A stretch of DNA of 64,000 nt from Pseudoprimorskyibacter insulae (lineage in GTDB: Bacteria > Pseudomonadota > Alphaproteobacteria > Rhodobacterales > Rhodobacteraceae): assembly GCF_900302505.1 (NCBI RefSeq), contig NZ_OMOJ01000004.1:124001-188000 (forward strand). The letters run 5' to 3'. The notes under the pieces are model-generated. The model searched no databases. It saw nothing but the letters and a program-made list of their open reading frames with translations, and was not told the DNA's origin. Within the stretch, counting starts at the first letter, position 1; the number at the start of each line of letters is the position of its first letter. Below are positions 43,101-52,259 of the stretch, piece after piece. A program made the translations under genes and the position numbers.

Positions 43101-44012
43101 TCAGATCGGCTCCAGCGCGGCCTTGGCTTCGTCCAGCAGGCGTTTGGCCTCAGAGCCGTGAATGCGGGCGATGTCGTCCTGGTATTTGAGGATCGCGCCC
43201 AGCGTGTCCGAGATCACTTCGGGGCTAAGATCGATCACATCCAGTGCCAGCAGACATTTGGCCCAATCGATGGTTTCGGCCACGCCCGGCTTTTTGAACA
43301 GGTCTTCGGTGCGCAGGCGCTGAACGAAGGCGATCACCTCGCGGCTGAGGGATTCGCTGGCCTCTGGCGCGCGGGAGTGCAGGATTTCCAATTCGCGTTC
43401 GAAACCGGGATAATCGACCCAATGATACAGGCAGCGGCGTTTCAGCGCGTCATGCACTTCGCGCGTGCGGTTCGACGTCAGGATCACGATCGGCGGTTCA
43501 GGGGCCTTGACCGTACCTAGTTCAGGGATTGTCACCTGAAAGTCCGAAAGCGCCTCGAGCAGGAAAGCTTCGAACGGTTCGTCCGTACGGTCAAGTTCAT
43601 CGATCAACAGGATCGGCGCACCCCGCTCGTCGGGGCGCATTGCTTGTAGCAAGGGGCGCTCAACGAGGAACTCGTCAGAAAACAACTCTGCCTGAAGGGT
43701 CTGTCTGTCGGCACCGCCCGAGGCTTCCGCCGTGCGGATCGCCACCATCTGTGCCGGAAAATTCCATTCATATACCGCACTTGACGCGTCAAGCCCTTCG
43801 TAGCATTGCAACCGGATCAAGCGACGGTCAAGCGCAATCGCCAGCGCTTTGGCGATTTCGGTTTTGCCCACCCCGGCCTCGCCTTCCAGGAACACTGGGC
43901 GGCCAAGTTTCAACGACAAGAACACCACGGTGGCCAGCGCGCGGCTACAGATATAGCCGGTCTTTTCCAGCAGGGTTTGCACGTCGTCGATGGATTGCGG
44001 CAGTTCGGTCAT
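43101..44012 (-). CDS. MoxR-family AAA+ ATPase (CoxD-like)
   Basis: 303 aa from ATG 44012 (AGGAGG 7 bases upstream). Walker A GEAGVGKTE (about 43-51), Walker B ILLIDELDR (about 127-135), sensor 1 VILTSNRTRE and LKRRCLYHWVDYP. MoxR ATPases act as metal-centre or complex-assembly chaperones with VWA partners; the VWA gene coxE follows. First gene of the minus-strand cassette moxR-coxE-xdhC-molybdopterin-binding. Confidence 0.92.
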   Translation of the reverse strand: MTELPQSIDDVQTLLEKTGYICSRALATVVFLSLKLGRPVFLEGEAGVGKTEIAKALAIALDRRLIRLQCYEGLDASSAVYEWNFPAQMVAIRTAEASGGADRQTLQAELFSDEFLVERPLLQAMRPDERGAPILLIDELDRTDEPFEAFLLEALSDFQVTIPELGTVKAPEPPIVILTSNRTREVHDALKRRCLYHWVDYPGFERELEILHSRAPEASESLSREVIAFVQRLRTEDLFKKPGVAETIDWAKCLLALDVIDLSPEVISDTLGAILKYQDDIARIHGSEAKRLLDEAKAALEPI

Positions 44013-44258
44013 GGGCGGTCCTCCTGCCTTGTTGCTGCCTGCCGATGGCGCGGGGGTCAATAGCGCAAAGGTCGCACACCCGCATGAGGCGACGTTGTGC
44101 AATTGCCGAAGCGGCGTCATAATATTTCCCCAATGCTTTGGCACCAATGGCACAACTTCGGCCGGTTTGTTCCGGCTTTACACGATAACCGGGGATGAAC
44201 CCGGCCAGTCCATGACGGCAACGAGCGGTCCAATGAACACAAGCCAGGCGGGACGTCC

Positions 44259-45290
44259 ATGCGCGTAACCGCAGTGACATGCGTAAAGAATGAAGGCCCG
44301 TTCCTGTTGGAGTGGATTGCCTTCAATCGCCTGATCGGCGTCACCGATTTTCTGTTCTATTCGAATGATTGCAGCGACGGGACGGACCGTTTGCTTGATG
44401 CACTGGCGGCGCGCGGCGGTCTGGTGCATTTGCCCAACCCCGCCGAGGGGCGCAATTACCAGATGGAGGCGCTGAAACATTCGGCGCATCAGCCGGTTGT
44501 GCAACAGGCCGATTGGGTCTGGGTGGCCGATGTGGATGAGTTTCTGAACATCCATGTGGGCGATCACACGATCCCGGCGTTGATTGCGGCCTGCGGTGAT
44601 CCGCATGCGATTTCCGTCTCATTTCAATTCTTTGCCAATGGCGGCGTCTTGGAGTTTGCCGACCGCCCGGTGATCGAACAATTCACCCGCAGCCATAACC
44701 CGGATCTGTGGACGCATGAATTGGCAATTGAGGTGAAGTCTTTGGTCCGGCGGGATTTCCCGCTGCAATACTACGGCGCGCATCGGCCCTTTTTCCGCAA
44801 AAACCTGCCCGATGGGAAACGTCCCAGTTGGACCGATGGGTCGGGCCGCCCAGTGCAGCACAAGTTTCTGATTGCCGAAAACAGCCGCCGCGTGCGCAAG
44901 TTTCCGGCGCGAGGGGCGCGCGACTATGCGACGCTCAACCACTATGCCTTGCGGTCGCTGGACAGCTATCTGGTCAAGAACGACCGCGGCGATGTGAACC
45001 GCGAACACCGCGCCTTTGACGACAGCTATTGGCGTGAACGCAATGACCCGGCATGGGAGGATCGGTCGATCCAGCGGTATTTGCCCAGCTTGGCACAGGC
45101 TTTGAATGAGTTGAAATCCGACCCCGAGATCAAGGCCTTGCACGATGACTGTGTTCGCCTGCACCGGGCAAAACGCGATGAATTGATGGCGCAGGACAGT
45201 TACCGCGCCATGTATGAGCAGCTGAAGGCGGCCCCCGTTGTGCCGCCAAGCGAGCTTGATCTGATACACCACCTGGGAGGCCGCGTATGA
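44259..45290 (+). CDS. GT2-type glycosyltransferase (Glyco_tranf_2_4 family)
   Basis: 343 aa. It starts RVTAVTCVKNEGPFLLEWIAF, the nucleotide-sugar-binding beginning of this GT-A subgroup. SNDCSDGTDRLLD follows, then the metal-binding WVADVDEFLN (about residues 87-96). LNHYALRSLDSYLVK is the conserved C-terminal block shared with the genes at 45919 and 48942. It probably transfers a sugar to a surface glycan; donor and acceptor are unknown. First of an overlapping operon: its stop overlaps the sulfotransferase start by four bases. Confidence 0.88.
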   Translation: MRVTAVTCVKNEGPFLLEWIAFNRLIGVTDFLFYSNDCSDGTDRLLDALAARGGLVHLPNPAEGRNYQMEALKHSAHQPVVQQADWVWVADVDEFLNIHVGDHTIPALIAACGDPHAISVSFQFFANGGVLEFADRPVIEQFTRSHNPDLWTHELAIEVKSLVRRDFPLQYYGAHRPFFRKNLPDGKRPSWTDGSGRPVQHKFLIAENSRRVRKFPARGARDYATLNHYALRSLDSYLVKNDRGDVNREHRAFDDSYWRERNDPAWEDRSIQRYLPSLAQALNELKSDPEIKALHDDCVRLHRAKRDELMAQDSYRAMYEQLKAAPVVPPSELDLIHHLGGRV

Positions 45291-45922
45291 CCAAACCCTG
45301 GATCATCAACCTCGGACTGCCGAAATCCGGCACCACCACGCTGCATATGGCGCTCGAAAGCGCTGGGTTGAAAGTGGCCGAACATCTGGTGCGCAAAGGC
45401 AGCACGCGCTTTACCCAAGAGGCCGATAGCCCCGTGTCGTCCGAACTCTACGAGGGTTATTACAAACGCGGTGACCCGCTGGCGCGGTTGGCGGGCTTTG
45501 ACGCGCTGGCAGAAATCAGCATTCTGCAACGGCACCTGTCGCAATGGCCGCAAACCGATTTTGGCCTGCTGCAAACCATCCGCGTGCTGTACCCCAAAAC
45601 GAAATTCGTCGCCACGTGGCGCGACCCTGAGGCGATATCAGATAGCATGATGCGCTGGCGCAATCTTGGCACCCAGCGCGTGCCAAAGCTGCACATTCCG
45701 GGGCTACCGCCGGGCTATGGGTTCACGACCGATGAACAGGTGCGCTGGATCACGGCGCATTACCTGTTTCTGGAAATGATGTTCGCAGGCGATCCGAACT
45801 TTCTGTTGCTGGATGTGGCAGCCCCCGATGCGCCGAACCAGTTGGCCGCCTTTACCGGCGCGCCGATTGCGTGGTGGGGCAAGGCCAACGTCAACCCTGA
45901 CACGGCCCCGACGACCGTATGA
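45287..45922 (+). CDS. Sulfotransferase family protein
   Basis: 211 aa. The 5'-phosphosulfate-binding P-loop is GLPKSGTTTLHMAL (about 10-23). The 3'-phosphate site is FVATWRDPEAISDSMMRW (Arg and Ser). These are the two PAPS contacts of sulfotransferases. Acceptor unknown; position between glycosyltransferases suggests a glycan. It overlaps genes on both sides by four bases. At 211 residues it is on the short side for the family but complete at both motifs. Confidence 0.85.
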   Translation: MTKPWIINLGLPKSGTTTLHMALESAGLKVAEHLVRKGSTRFTQEADSPVSSELYEGYYKRGDPLARLAGFDALAEISILQRHLSQWPQTDFGLLQTIRVLYPKTKFVATWRDPEAISDSMMRWRNLGTQRVPKLHIPGLPPGYGFTTDEQVRWITAHYLFLEMMFAGDPNFLLLDVAAPDAPNQLAAFTGAPIAWWGKANVNPDTAPTTV

Positions 45923-48252
45923 AGATCATCCTGCATATCGGGCCAGACGCCGAGGCCTCAAGCCGCCTTCAGGCCGTGATGGATGCCAAGCGCGGCGCGA
46001 TGCTGCAACGCGGGGTCTTGTTTGCCCGCAGCCCGAATGCCCGCAATCACACGCGCCTGTTCATGGCGGTGCCCGACCCGGACAATGTCGATGTGCTGCG
46101 CTTCAATCGCGGGTTTCTGGCGCCTGACAAACAGGCCGCCTTGGCCGAAGAGGTGATGACCAAACTGACGGATGAAGTTGCGCAGGCCTCGCCTGATACG
46201 CTGATCCTGTCGGCCCATCACTTTGGCGCGTTTCTGGCCCGCCGGTCCGAGATTGCGCGGCTGCGGTCCATGCTGGCGCCGCTGTCCACCGATATCAGCG
46301 TCGTCGCTCATGTCGAAGATCCCGCCCGCATGCTACTGCGCCGCTATGCGCTGCAATTGATGGACGGGCGCGCGCGGTCATTGGCGATGGAGCTGTCGTC
46401 GCTTGGGGCCGCAAGCTGGTGGGATGAGTGCCTGACCAAACGCCCGATGGCCAACCCGCGCCATAGCGTGTTTCCCGATGTTCAGGGGCCGTGCCACTGG
46501 CTGGATTTTGCGCGGCTGGTGACCGAATGGGACGCGGTGTTTGGCGCGGGCGCGACCCAGCTTCGGGCGCTGGACATGGCGCAAATGCATTCCGCAGACG
46601 TGACGCGCGAAATTGAACAAGCCTTTGGCATTTCGGGCCAAATCGGCAAGGCCGACTTCGAGGATTTGCCGCAAGCCGCCTCGGCTGCATCGCTGACCCG
46701 GTTTCGCCAGTTCAACGAGGTCCTGTTCCGCCTGATTGCCAAAGACGGCATCAGCGTGCCGCGCCTGCAATGGGGGCGGATGCTGAACGAAATCGCGGTG
46801 GACGGCCCAGCGCCTGAGGCAGGCAGCCTCCACAAGGTATCCGCCCGGTTCGCGCCCATGCTGGCCGATCTGCGCAAGGCCCATCCTGCCTTGACAGATG
46901 CAGCCCTAACCCCCGACGCCCCCCTGCCCGATTGGCGCGAGGCCGATCCGCTGTTCGGCTACCGGCCCACGCAATATGTCGCCGCCTATCGCTATCGTAT
47001 CAACAAAGCCGCGAATGAGGCCCCCGCCTTGGATGCCGCCGATGCGCCGGTGCCCACGGGGCAAAACCTGTCGCCTATGGCGGAAAAACTATTCACCCCG
47101 CTGGCCCGGCAGAAGTTCGAATCCATCAGCAAATCGGTCTTTGCCCCGCACAACCGCATTGGCACCACCGACGAAGAAACCGACCAGCCGCCCTATTCCC
47201 CTGCCGCGCCGCGCGATCTGCGCAATGACAGCACAGGCCGGGTGATTGTCGGCTGCATGAAGAACGAAGCCCCCTATATCCTTGAATGGATCGCCTATCA
47301 CCGCTGCATCGGCATCGACAGTTTCATGATCTTCACCAACGGCTGTGAAGACACCACCGACCCGTTGCTCAAACGGCTAGAGCAGATGGGCATCGTCCAT
47401 CACCGCGACAACGAAGGCTGGACCGGGAAATCCCCGCAGCAATATGCGCTGAACAAGGCGATCAAAGACCCGGTGATCCGCAAATCGGACTGGATCATCC
47501 ATATTGACGTGGATGAATACATCAATGTGCGCTGCGGCAATGGCACCCTAGATGACTTTCTGGACCGCGTGCCGGACGCCACCAATATCGCGATGACATG
47601 GCGGTTGTTTGGCCATGGCGGCGTCACCGCGATGCAAGACAAGCTGGTCATCGACCAATTCGACAGATGCGCCCCGAAATACTGCCCCAAGCCGCATACC
47701 GTCTGGGGCTTTAAGACCATGACGCGGAACATCGGGGCCTATGGCAAACTTAGCTGCCACCGCCCGAACCAGTTGAAGGATGACAAGGCCGATCAGGTGC
47801 GCTGGGTCAATGGCTCCGGTCAGGACATGACCAAAGAGGCCCTCAAGAACGGCTGGCGGAATTCGAAACGGTCGATCGGCTATGACCTGCTGCAACTGAA
47901 CCACTACGCCCTGCGCAGCGCCGATAGCTTTCTGGTCAAGCGTCAGCGCGGGCGGGCGCTGCATGTGAACCGGTCGATTGGGCTGAATTACTGGATCCGC
48001 ATGGATTGGAACGAAGCGCGCGATGTCACAATCCGCCGCAACATCCCCCGCGTGCGGGCCGAGTTGGACCGGCTTCTGGCCGATGACACCCTGCGCCGGT
48101 TGCATGACGAAGGCGTCGCCTGGCATCAGGCCAAGGCCCAGGAATTGCATCAGTCCCCCGAGTTTGAAGAGTTGTATCAGCAAGCTGTTGCATTGCGCCT
48201 GACCGACACGGAACGGGCCTCCTATGCGCTGGCGCTGGATGTGGAGAGTTAA
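45919..48252 (+). CDS. Fusion of a sulfotransferase-like domain and a GT2-type glycosyltransferase
   Basis: 777 aa. The N-terminal region (about 1-300) begins MKIILHIGPDAEASSRLQAV, the layout of roseobacter sulfotransferase-like proteins, but the P-loop Lys and Gly/Thr are replaced. TLILSAHHFGAFL and ISVVAHVEDPARMLLRRY also fit that fold. A linker runs to about 435. The C-terminal GT-A domain has VIVGCMKNEAPYILEWIAY, the DxD in WIIHIDVDEYIN, and LNHYALRSADSFLVKRQRGRA. The first domain is probably a degenerate, non-catalytic sulfotransferase fold; the second should be active. It overlaps the sulfotransferase gene by four bases. Confidence 0.78.
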   Translation: MKIILHIGPDAEASSRLQAVMDAKRGAMLQRGVLFARSPNARNHTRLFMAVPDPDNVDVLRFNRGFLAPDKQAALAEEVMTKLTDEVAQASPDTLILSAHHFGAFLARRSEIARLRSMLAPLSTDISVVAHVEDPARMLLRRYALQLMDGRARSLAMELSSLGAASWWDECLTKRPMANPRHSVFPDVQGPCHWLDFARLVTEWDAVFGAGATQLRALDMAQMHSADVTREIEQAFGISGQIGKADFEDLPQAASAASLTRFRQFNEVLFRLIAKDGISVPRLQWGRMLNEIAVDGPAPEAGSLHKVSARFAPMLADLRKAHPALTDAALTPDAPLPDWREADPLFGYRPTQYVAAYRYRINKAANEAPALDAADAPVPTGQNLSPMAEKLFTPLARQKFESISKSVFAPHNRIGTTDEETDQPPYSPAAPRDLRNDSTGRVIVGCMKNEAPYILEWIAYHRCIGIDSFMIFTNGCEDTTDPLLKRLEQMGIVHHRDNEGWTGKSPQQYALNKAIKDPVIRKSDWIIHIDVDEYINVRCGNGTLDDFLDRVPDATNIAMTWRLFGHGGVTAMQDKLVIDQFDRCAPKYCPKPHTVWGFKTMTRNIGAYGKLSCHRPNQLKDDKADQVRWVNGSGQDMTKEALKNGWRNSKRSIGYDLLQLNHYALRSADSFLVKRQRGRALHVNRSIGLNYWIRMDWNEARDVTIRRNIPRVRAELDRLLADDTLRRLHDEGVAWHQAKAQELHQSPEFEELYQQAVALRLTDTERASYALALDVES

Positions 48253-48255
48253 GCC

Positions 48256-48942
48256 ATGGATGCGATTGATATGGGTGTCGAGTTTGTCAAAAGCCGCGGG
48301 ATGTATTTTCCCAAGGCCCCGTTTCTGACGGGTCGTCCGCGCAAGGCGCTGCGGCTTGGAACATACGACCATCAAAAGGCCGAAGCGGCGCTGCGGGTCA
48401 TCCGATCTGACGACCGAGTGCTGGAACTGGGCGCGGGCATCGGCTTTCTGTCCACTCTGCTGGCCACCAAACGGCAAGTGCAATCCATCCATTGCTATGA
48501 TGCAAACCCCAAGCTGGTTCGATACATCCGCGAAGTGCATGTTGCCAATGGCGTGGTGCAGGCACAGGTGCATAACGCAGTTCTGTCCGCCGAAGCTGGT
48601 GATCCTGTGCCGTTTTACGAACGGGACCATTTTCTGGATTCGTCGCTGGACGCCAGCGATGAGCCGCCCCTCGCCGAACATCAGGTGACCCGCGCCACCT
48701 TGGCTGAGGCGATGGAAACCGCCCGCCCCACTGCCCTGATCAGCGATCTTTCCGGGGCCGAGGCTAAGGTTCTGATCGGCACCGACCTGACCGCGCTGCG
48801 TCTGGCGATTATCGAACTGGACACCGCCGCTTTGGGGCAAACCGGCGTTCAAACCATCTTTGACACCATGGCCGATGCGGGCTTGACCTACTTCCCCCGT
48901 GCCAGCGACAAGAAGGTCGTGACCTTTCTTAAGGGGTGGTGA
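48256..48942 (+). CDS. FkbM-type methyltransferase
   Basis: 228 aa. SAM-binding motif VLELGAGIGFLSTLLA (about 55-70), then IHCYDANPKLVRYI, and later ISDLSGAEAKVLIG and LAIIELDTAALG in place of the usual FkbM IDxEG block. FkbM enzymes O-methylate sugars or polyketides. It starts three bases after the fusion gene and overlaps the next glycosyltransferase (TGATG), so it is coupled into the same operon. Confidence 0.83.
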   Translation: MDAIDMGVEFVKSRGMYFPKAPFLTGRPRKALRLGTYDHQKAEAALRVIRSDDRVLELGAGIGFLSTLLATKRQVQSIHCYDANPKLVRYIREVHVANGVVQAQVHNAVLSAEAGDPVPFYERDHFLDSSLDASDEPPLAEHQVTRATLAEAMETARPTALISDLSGAEAKVLIGTDLTALRLAIIELDTAALGQTGVQTIFDTMADAGLTYFPRASDKKVVTFLKGW

Positions 48943-49994
48943 TGCGAATCCTTGCCGTTCTGTGCGTCCGAAACGAAGGCGCGTTCCTACTGGACTGGCT
49001 GGCGCATCACCGCGCCGCCGGGGTGACGGATTTCCTTGTCTTTTCAAACGACTGCTCGGACGGCACCGACAAAATCCTTGATTATCTGGGCGATCAAGGC
49101 TGGCTGACCCATGTGCGCAATGACGGCCCCTACGACAAACGCGGCATCCAGTTCACCGCGCTAAAGGCCGCCGCCAAGATGCGGGAGGTCAAGCGCGCCG
49201 ACTGGATCTTGCCGCTGGACATCGACGAATTTGTCAACGTGCATGTGGGCGATCATACGCTGCCCGCGCTTATCGCGGCGCTGCCCGACGCCACCGCCGT
49301 CACCCTGACGTGGCGACTGTTTGGCAACAGCGGCGTGGCGCAGTATCGCGACCTGCCGATGACCGAACAATTCACCCGCGCCGCCCCCGTCATCATGCAT
49401 TGGCCATGGCGCAGCGCCATGTTCAAAACCCTGTACCGCAATGATGGCGTCTATGGCGGGCTTGGAGTTCACCGCCCGCGCAACCCCGACAAGGCGCGCC
49501 TGTCCGACGCCCGCTGGTTTGATTGCATGGGCCATGAATTGGACGACAGTTTCAAGACCAAGCGGATCTTCAGCAACTACGGCCGCAACAACTACAAACT
49601 GGCGCAGTTGAACCACTACCCTCTTGGTGCAATGGAAAGCTATATCCTGAAGGCCGATCGTGGACGCGCCGTTCACAACGAACACGATCTTGGCATGGAT
49701 TACTGGGTCGAGCGGAATTTCAACACCGACGAAGACACCTCGGTGCTGGCGCTGAAGGATCAGGTGGCGGCGATCCGGTCGGAATTGGCAGGCGATGCGC
49801 AACTCTCACATATGCATGCCCGCGCGGTGGAATGGCGGCGCGAACGCTTTGACCAGTTGATGATGGAGGAACCGAACCGCGCCCTGTTTGGCCGCTTGGT
49901 TATGGCCCCGCCATCGCGGCCATTGTCGCCAAAAGCGGCCCAATTCCTGATTCGATATGCGCATAAGGCGCATGGCACGTTCGATTCGCCCTGA
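48942..49994 (+). CDS. GT2-type glycosyltransferase (Glyco_tranf_2_4 family), third copy
   Basis: 350 aa from ATG 48942 (AAGGGG just upstream; two GTG codons before it are alternatives). It begins MRILAVLCVRNEGAFLLDWL. SNDCSDGTDKILDYL, the DxD in WILPLDIDEFVN, and LNHYPLGAMESYILKADRGRAVH align with the genes at 44259 and 45919. The three are paralogous, probably acting on successive residues of one glycan. A gap of 77 bases follows. Confidence 0.88.
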   Translation: MRILAVLCVRNEGAFLLDWLAHHRAAGVTDFLVFSNDCSDGTDKILDYLGDQGWLTHVRNDGPYDKRGIQFTALKAAAKMREVKRADWILPLDIDEFVNVHVGDHTLPALIAALPDATAVTLTWRLFGNSGVAQYRDLPMTEQFTRAAPVIMHWPWRSAMFKTLYRNDGVYGGLGVHRPRNPDKARLSDARWFDCMGHELDDSFKTKRIFSNYGRNNYKLAQLNHYPLGAMESYILKADRGRAVHNEHDLGMDYWVERNFNTDEDTSVLALKDQVAAIRSELAGDAQLSHMHARAVEWRRERFDQLMMEEPNRALFGRLVMAPPSRPLSPKAAQFLIRYAHKAHGTFDSP

Positions 49995-50071
49995 ATTCGC
50001 TTAAATACCGGCTAAAAAACGAACGCCCCGACCATCATAACCCATCAACCTACCCTCAGCCGGAGCGCCCA

Positions 50072-51004
50072 ATGTCTGCCACCAAAGACCCCGCCACTTT
50101 CAAACTGACCGGTCGTCCCGGTCGGGATTGGCGTGATGCCGTGGCCGCGCTTGGCAATGAACACGGGTTCTTTGAACCGCTTGGGCCGGGGCACTCGGCC
50201 GTGTTTCTGGATCGGGGGGATACGCTTCTGGTCAGCTTTGAATCCGAATTCGGCATTCAAACGCTCAGCCCATCGGCAACCCCGTTGTCGTTCGATGTGG
50301 CGCAGGAAACCGGTTGGAGCGTTCTGACCGTGCTGTGCACCGGCAACACGTGGTATCGCGATGTGTCTGTTCAGGATTTCTTTGACCAGCTGCGCGAAGA
50401 CGGATTTTTGCAAGATTTCAAACGCGTTATCTTTTTCGGCGCAGGCCCCGGCGGCTATGCGGCGGGGGCCTATAGCGCGGCTTTGCCCGGTGCGCGGGTG
50501 GTGATGATCCAACCGCAGGCCACCTTATCGCCGGACCTGACAGGATGGGACGACCGGTTCCGCGATATGCGCAGGCTCGATTTTTCGGGACGTTACAGCT
50601 ATGCACCTGAGATGGTCAAAGACGCGGCTGCGGCCCATGTGATCTTTGATCCGCGCGTGCCCCAAGACGCCATGCACGCCGCCCTGTTTGCCGGGCCAAA
50701 CGTCAAAATGCACCGGATGCCCTTCATGGGCGATATGCTGATCCAAGATCTTATCACGCTAAAGGCCATGCCATACATTCTGCACGCCGCCGCCCATGAC
50801 CGCCTGACCACCCACAGCTTTGCCAAGCTGGCGCGGCTGCGGCGCAAATACGTGCCCTATCTGCGCCGGTTGCTGGCCCATCTGGAACGCAGCGAACGCT
50901 ATGATCTGGCCGCACGCCTGTGCCGCAATCAGGTCGCGACCCGCGACGCGCCCTATTTTGCCCGCCGCCTGGCCATTGCCGAAAAGCGTCTGCGCGGCGA
51001 ATAG
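50072..51004 (+). CDS. Hypothetical protein with alpha/beta-hydrolase-like elbow
   Basis: 310 aa, no signal peptide. The middle has VIFFGAGPGGYAAGAYSAAL (about 120-139), which looks like a nucleophile-elbow turn (G-x-x-x-G) with Gly instead of Ser. The C-terminal third is rich in Arg and Leu helices (FAKLARLRRKYVPYLRRLLAH). I do not recognise a family with confidence. It follows the glycosyltransferase operon on the same strand, 77 bases away, and may be part of the same glycan module. No catalytic residue can be named. Confidence 0.6.
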   Translation: MSATKDPATFKLTGRPGRDWRDAVAALGNEHGFFEPLGPGHSAVFLDRGDTLLVSFESEFGIQTLSPSATPLSFDVAQETGWSVLTVLCTGNTWYRDVSVQDFFDQLREDGFLQDFKRVIFFGAGPGGYAAGAYSAALPGARVVMIQPQATLSPDLTGWDDRFRDMRRLDFSGRYSYAPEMVKDAAAAHVIFDPRVPQDAMHAALFAGPNVKMHRMPFMGDMLIQDLITLKAMPYILHAAAHDRLTTHSFAKLARLRRKYVPYLRRLLAHLERSERYDLAARLCRNQVATRDAPYFARRLAIAEKRLRGE

Positions 51005-51054
51005 CGCGGGATTGACGCTTTCACCGCGCCGCGCTTGGGTGTAATCCCTGCGCC

Positions 51055-52092
51055 ATGACCAGCCAGATCACGATCCGTCGCCCCGACGATTGGCACCTGC
51101 ATCTGCGCGATGGCGCAATGCTGGCTGCCGTTGCCCCCGAGACCGCCCGCCATTTTGGCCGCGCGATCATTATGCCAAACCTTGTGCCGCCCGTTGTGAC
51201 GGGGGCGCAGGCCGCCGCCTATCGCGAGCGTATCATGGCCGCGCTGCCCGTAGGATCGGGCTTTCAGCCGCTGATGACCTGCTACCTGACCGAGGACACC
51301 GACGCCGAGGATCTGGCGAAGGCCAAGGCCGATGGCATCATCACGGCGGTGAAACTCTACCCCGCCGGGGCCACCACGAACTCGGCCAGCGGTGTGACGA
51401 ATTTCGACAAGGTGCGCCCGGTGCTGGAACGTATGGCCGAGATCGGCCTGCCCCTGTGCGTGCATGGCGAGGTCGTGGACAGCGATATCGACATTTTTGA
51501 CCGCGAGGCCGTGTTCATCGACCGCGTGCTGGACCCGATCCGCCGGGCGACGCCGGACCTGAAGGTGATTATGGAGCATATCACCACCAGCCAAGGCGTG
51601 GACTATGCCCGTGCGGGCGGTGCCAATCTGGGCGCGACGATCACGACGCACCATCTGGTGATCAACCGCAACCACATTCTGGTTGGGGGCATCAAGCCGC
51701 ATTACTACTGCCTGCCCGTGGCCAAGCGCGAAGAGCATCGCCTTGCCCTGCGCGAGGCGGCCATGTCGGGGGAAGCGACCTTCTTCCTTGGCACCGATTC
51801 CGCCCCGCATCCCGATCACCTGAAGGAACACGCCTGCGGCTGCGCCGGGTGCTTTACCGCGACCAACACCATGTCGGTGCTGGCCGAGGTGTTCGAGCAG
51901 GATGGCAAGCTGGATAAGCTGGAGGCCTTCGCCTCGCTCAATGGTCCGGCCTTTTATGGTCTACCCGCCAATGGGGACACGATCACGCTGCAAAAGGGTG
52001 ATCCAGTGGACTATCCCGCAAAGATCCCGGCGGGTGACGATGAAGTCACCGTGTTCCAGCCCGGCTTCCCGCTGCACTGGCGCGTGGTGTAA
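51055..52092 (+). CDS. pyrC: Dihydroorotase
   Basis: 345 aa, class II dihydroorotase length. Zinc ligands: DWHLHLRDG (His 16 and His 18), the carboxylated Lys in [19 protein letters not shown] and HITTSQG. The catalytic Asp lies in GTDSAPH. It cyclises carbamoyl-aspartate to dihydroorotate in pyrimidine synthesis. It is next to pyrE, which makes OMP; 167 bases with strong hairpins separate them. Confidence 0.96.
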   Translation: MTSQITIRRPDDWHLHLRDGAMLAAVAPETARHFGRAIIMPNLVPPVVTGAQAAAYRERIMAALPVGSGFQPLMTCYLTEDTDAEDLAKAKADGIITAVKLYPAGATTNSASGVTNFDKVRPVLERMAEIGLPLCVHGEVVDSDIDIFDREAVFIDRVLDPIRRATPDLKVIMEHITTSQGVDYARAGGANLGATITTHHLVINRNHILVGGIKPHYYCLPVAKREEHRLALREAAMSGEATFFLGTDSAPHPDHLKEHACGCAGCFTATNTMSVLAEVFEQDGKLDKLEAFASLNGPAFYGLPANGDTITLQKGDPVDYPAKIPAGDDEVTVFQPGFPLHWRVV

Positions 52093-52099
52093 CCAACGA

Positions 52100-52151
52100 C
52101 GCCGCCGCGCCCCCATCGAGGGCGCGCGGCGGCGGTCCGGCCTTGCCGGAC
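52100..52151 (+). other. Two GC-rich hairpins between pyrC and pyrE
   Basis: CGCCGCCGCGC / GCGCGGCGGCG (52100-52134) and GTCCGG-CCTTG-CCGGAC (52135-52151). There is no T run, so this is not a standard terminator or attenuator. They may stabilise the pyrC mRNA end. Confidence 0.45.
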
Positions 52152-52259
52152 GGCCCGGCGGCACGGGCTGCGCAACAATCCTGACGGCTCCCTTCCCCCG
52201 AGGCTAAAAATGGCGTATGGCCCAGCCAAACCGCCACACCGCCTAAAGGAGCCCTGCCG

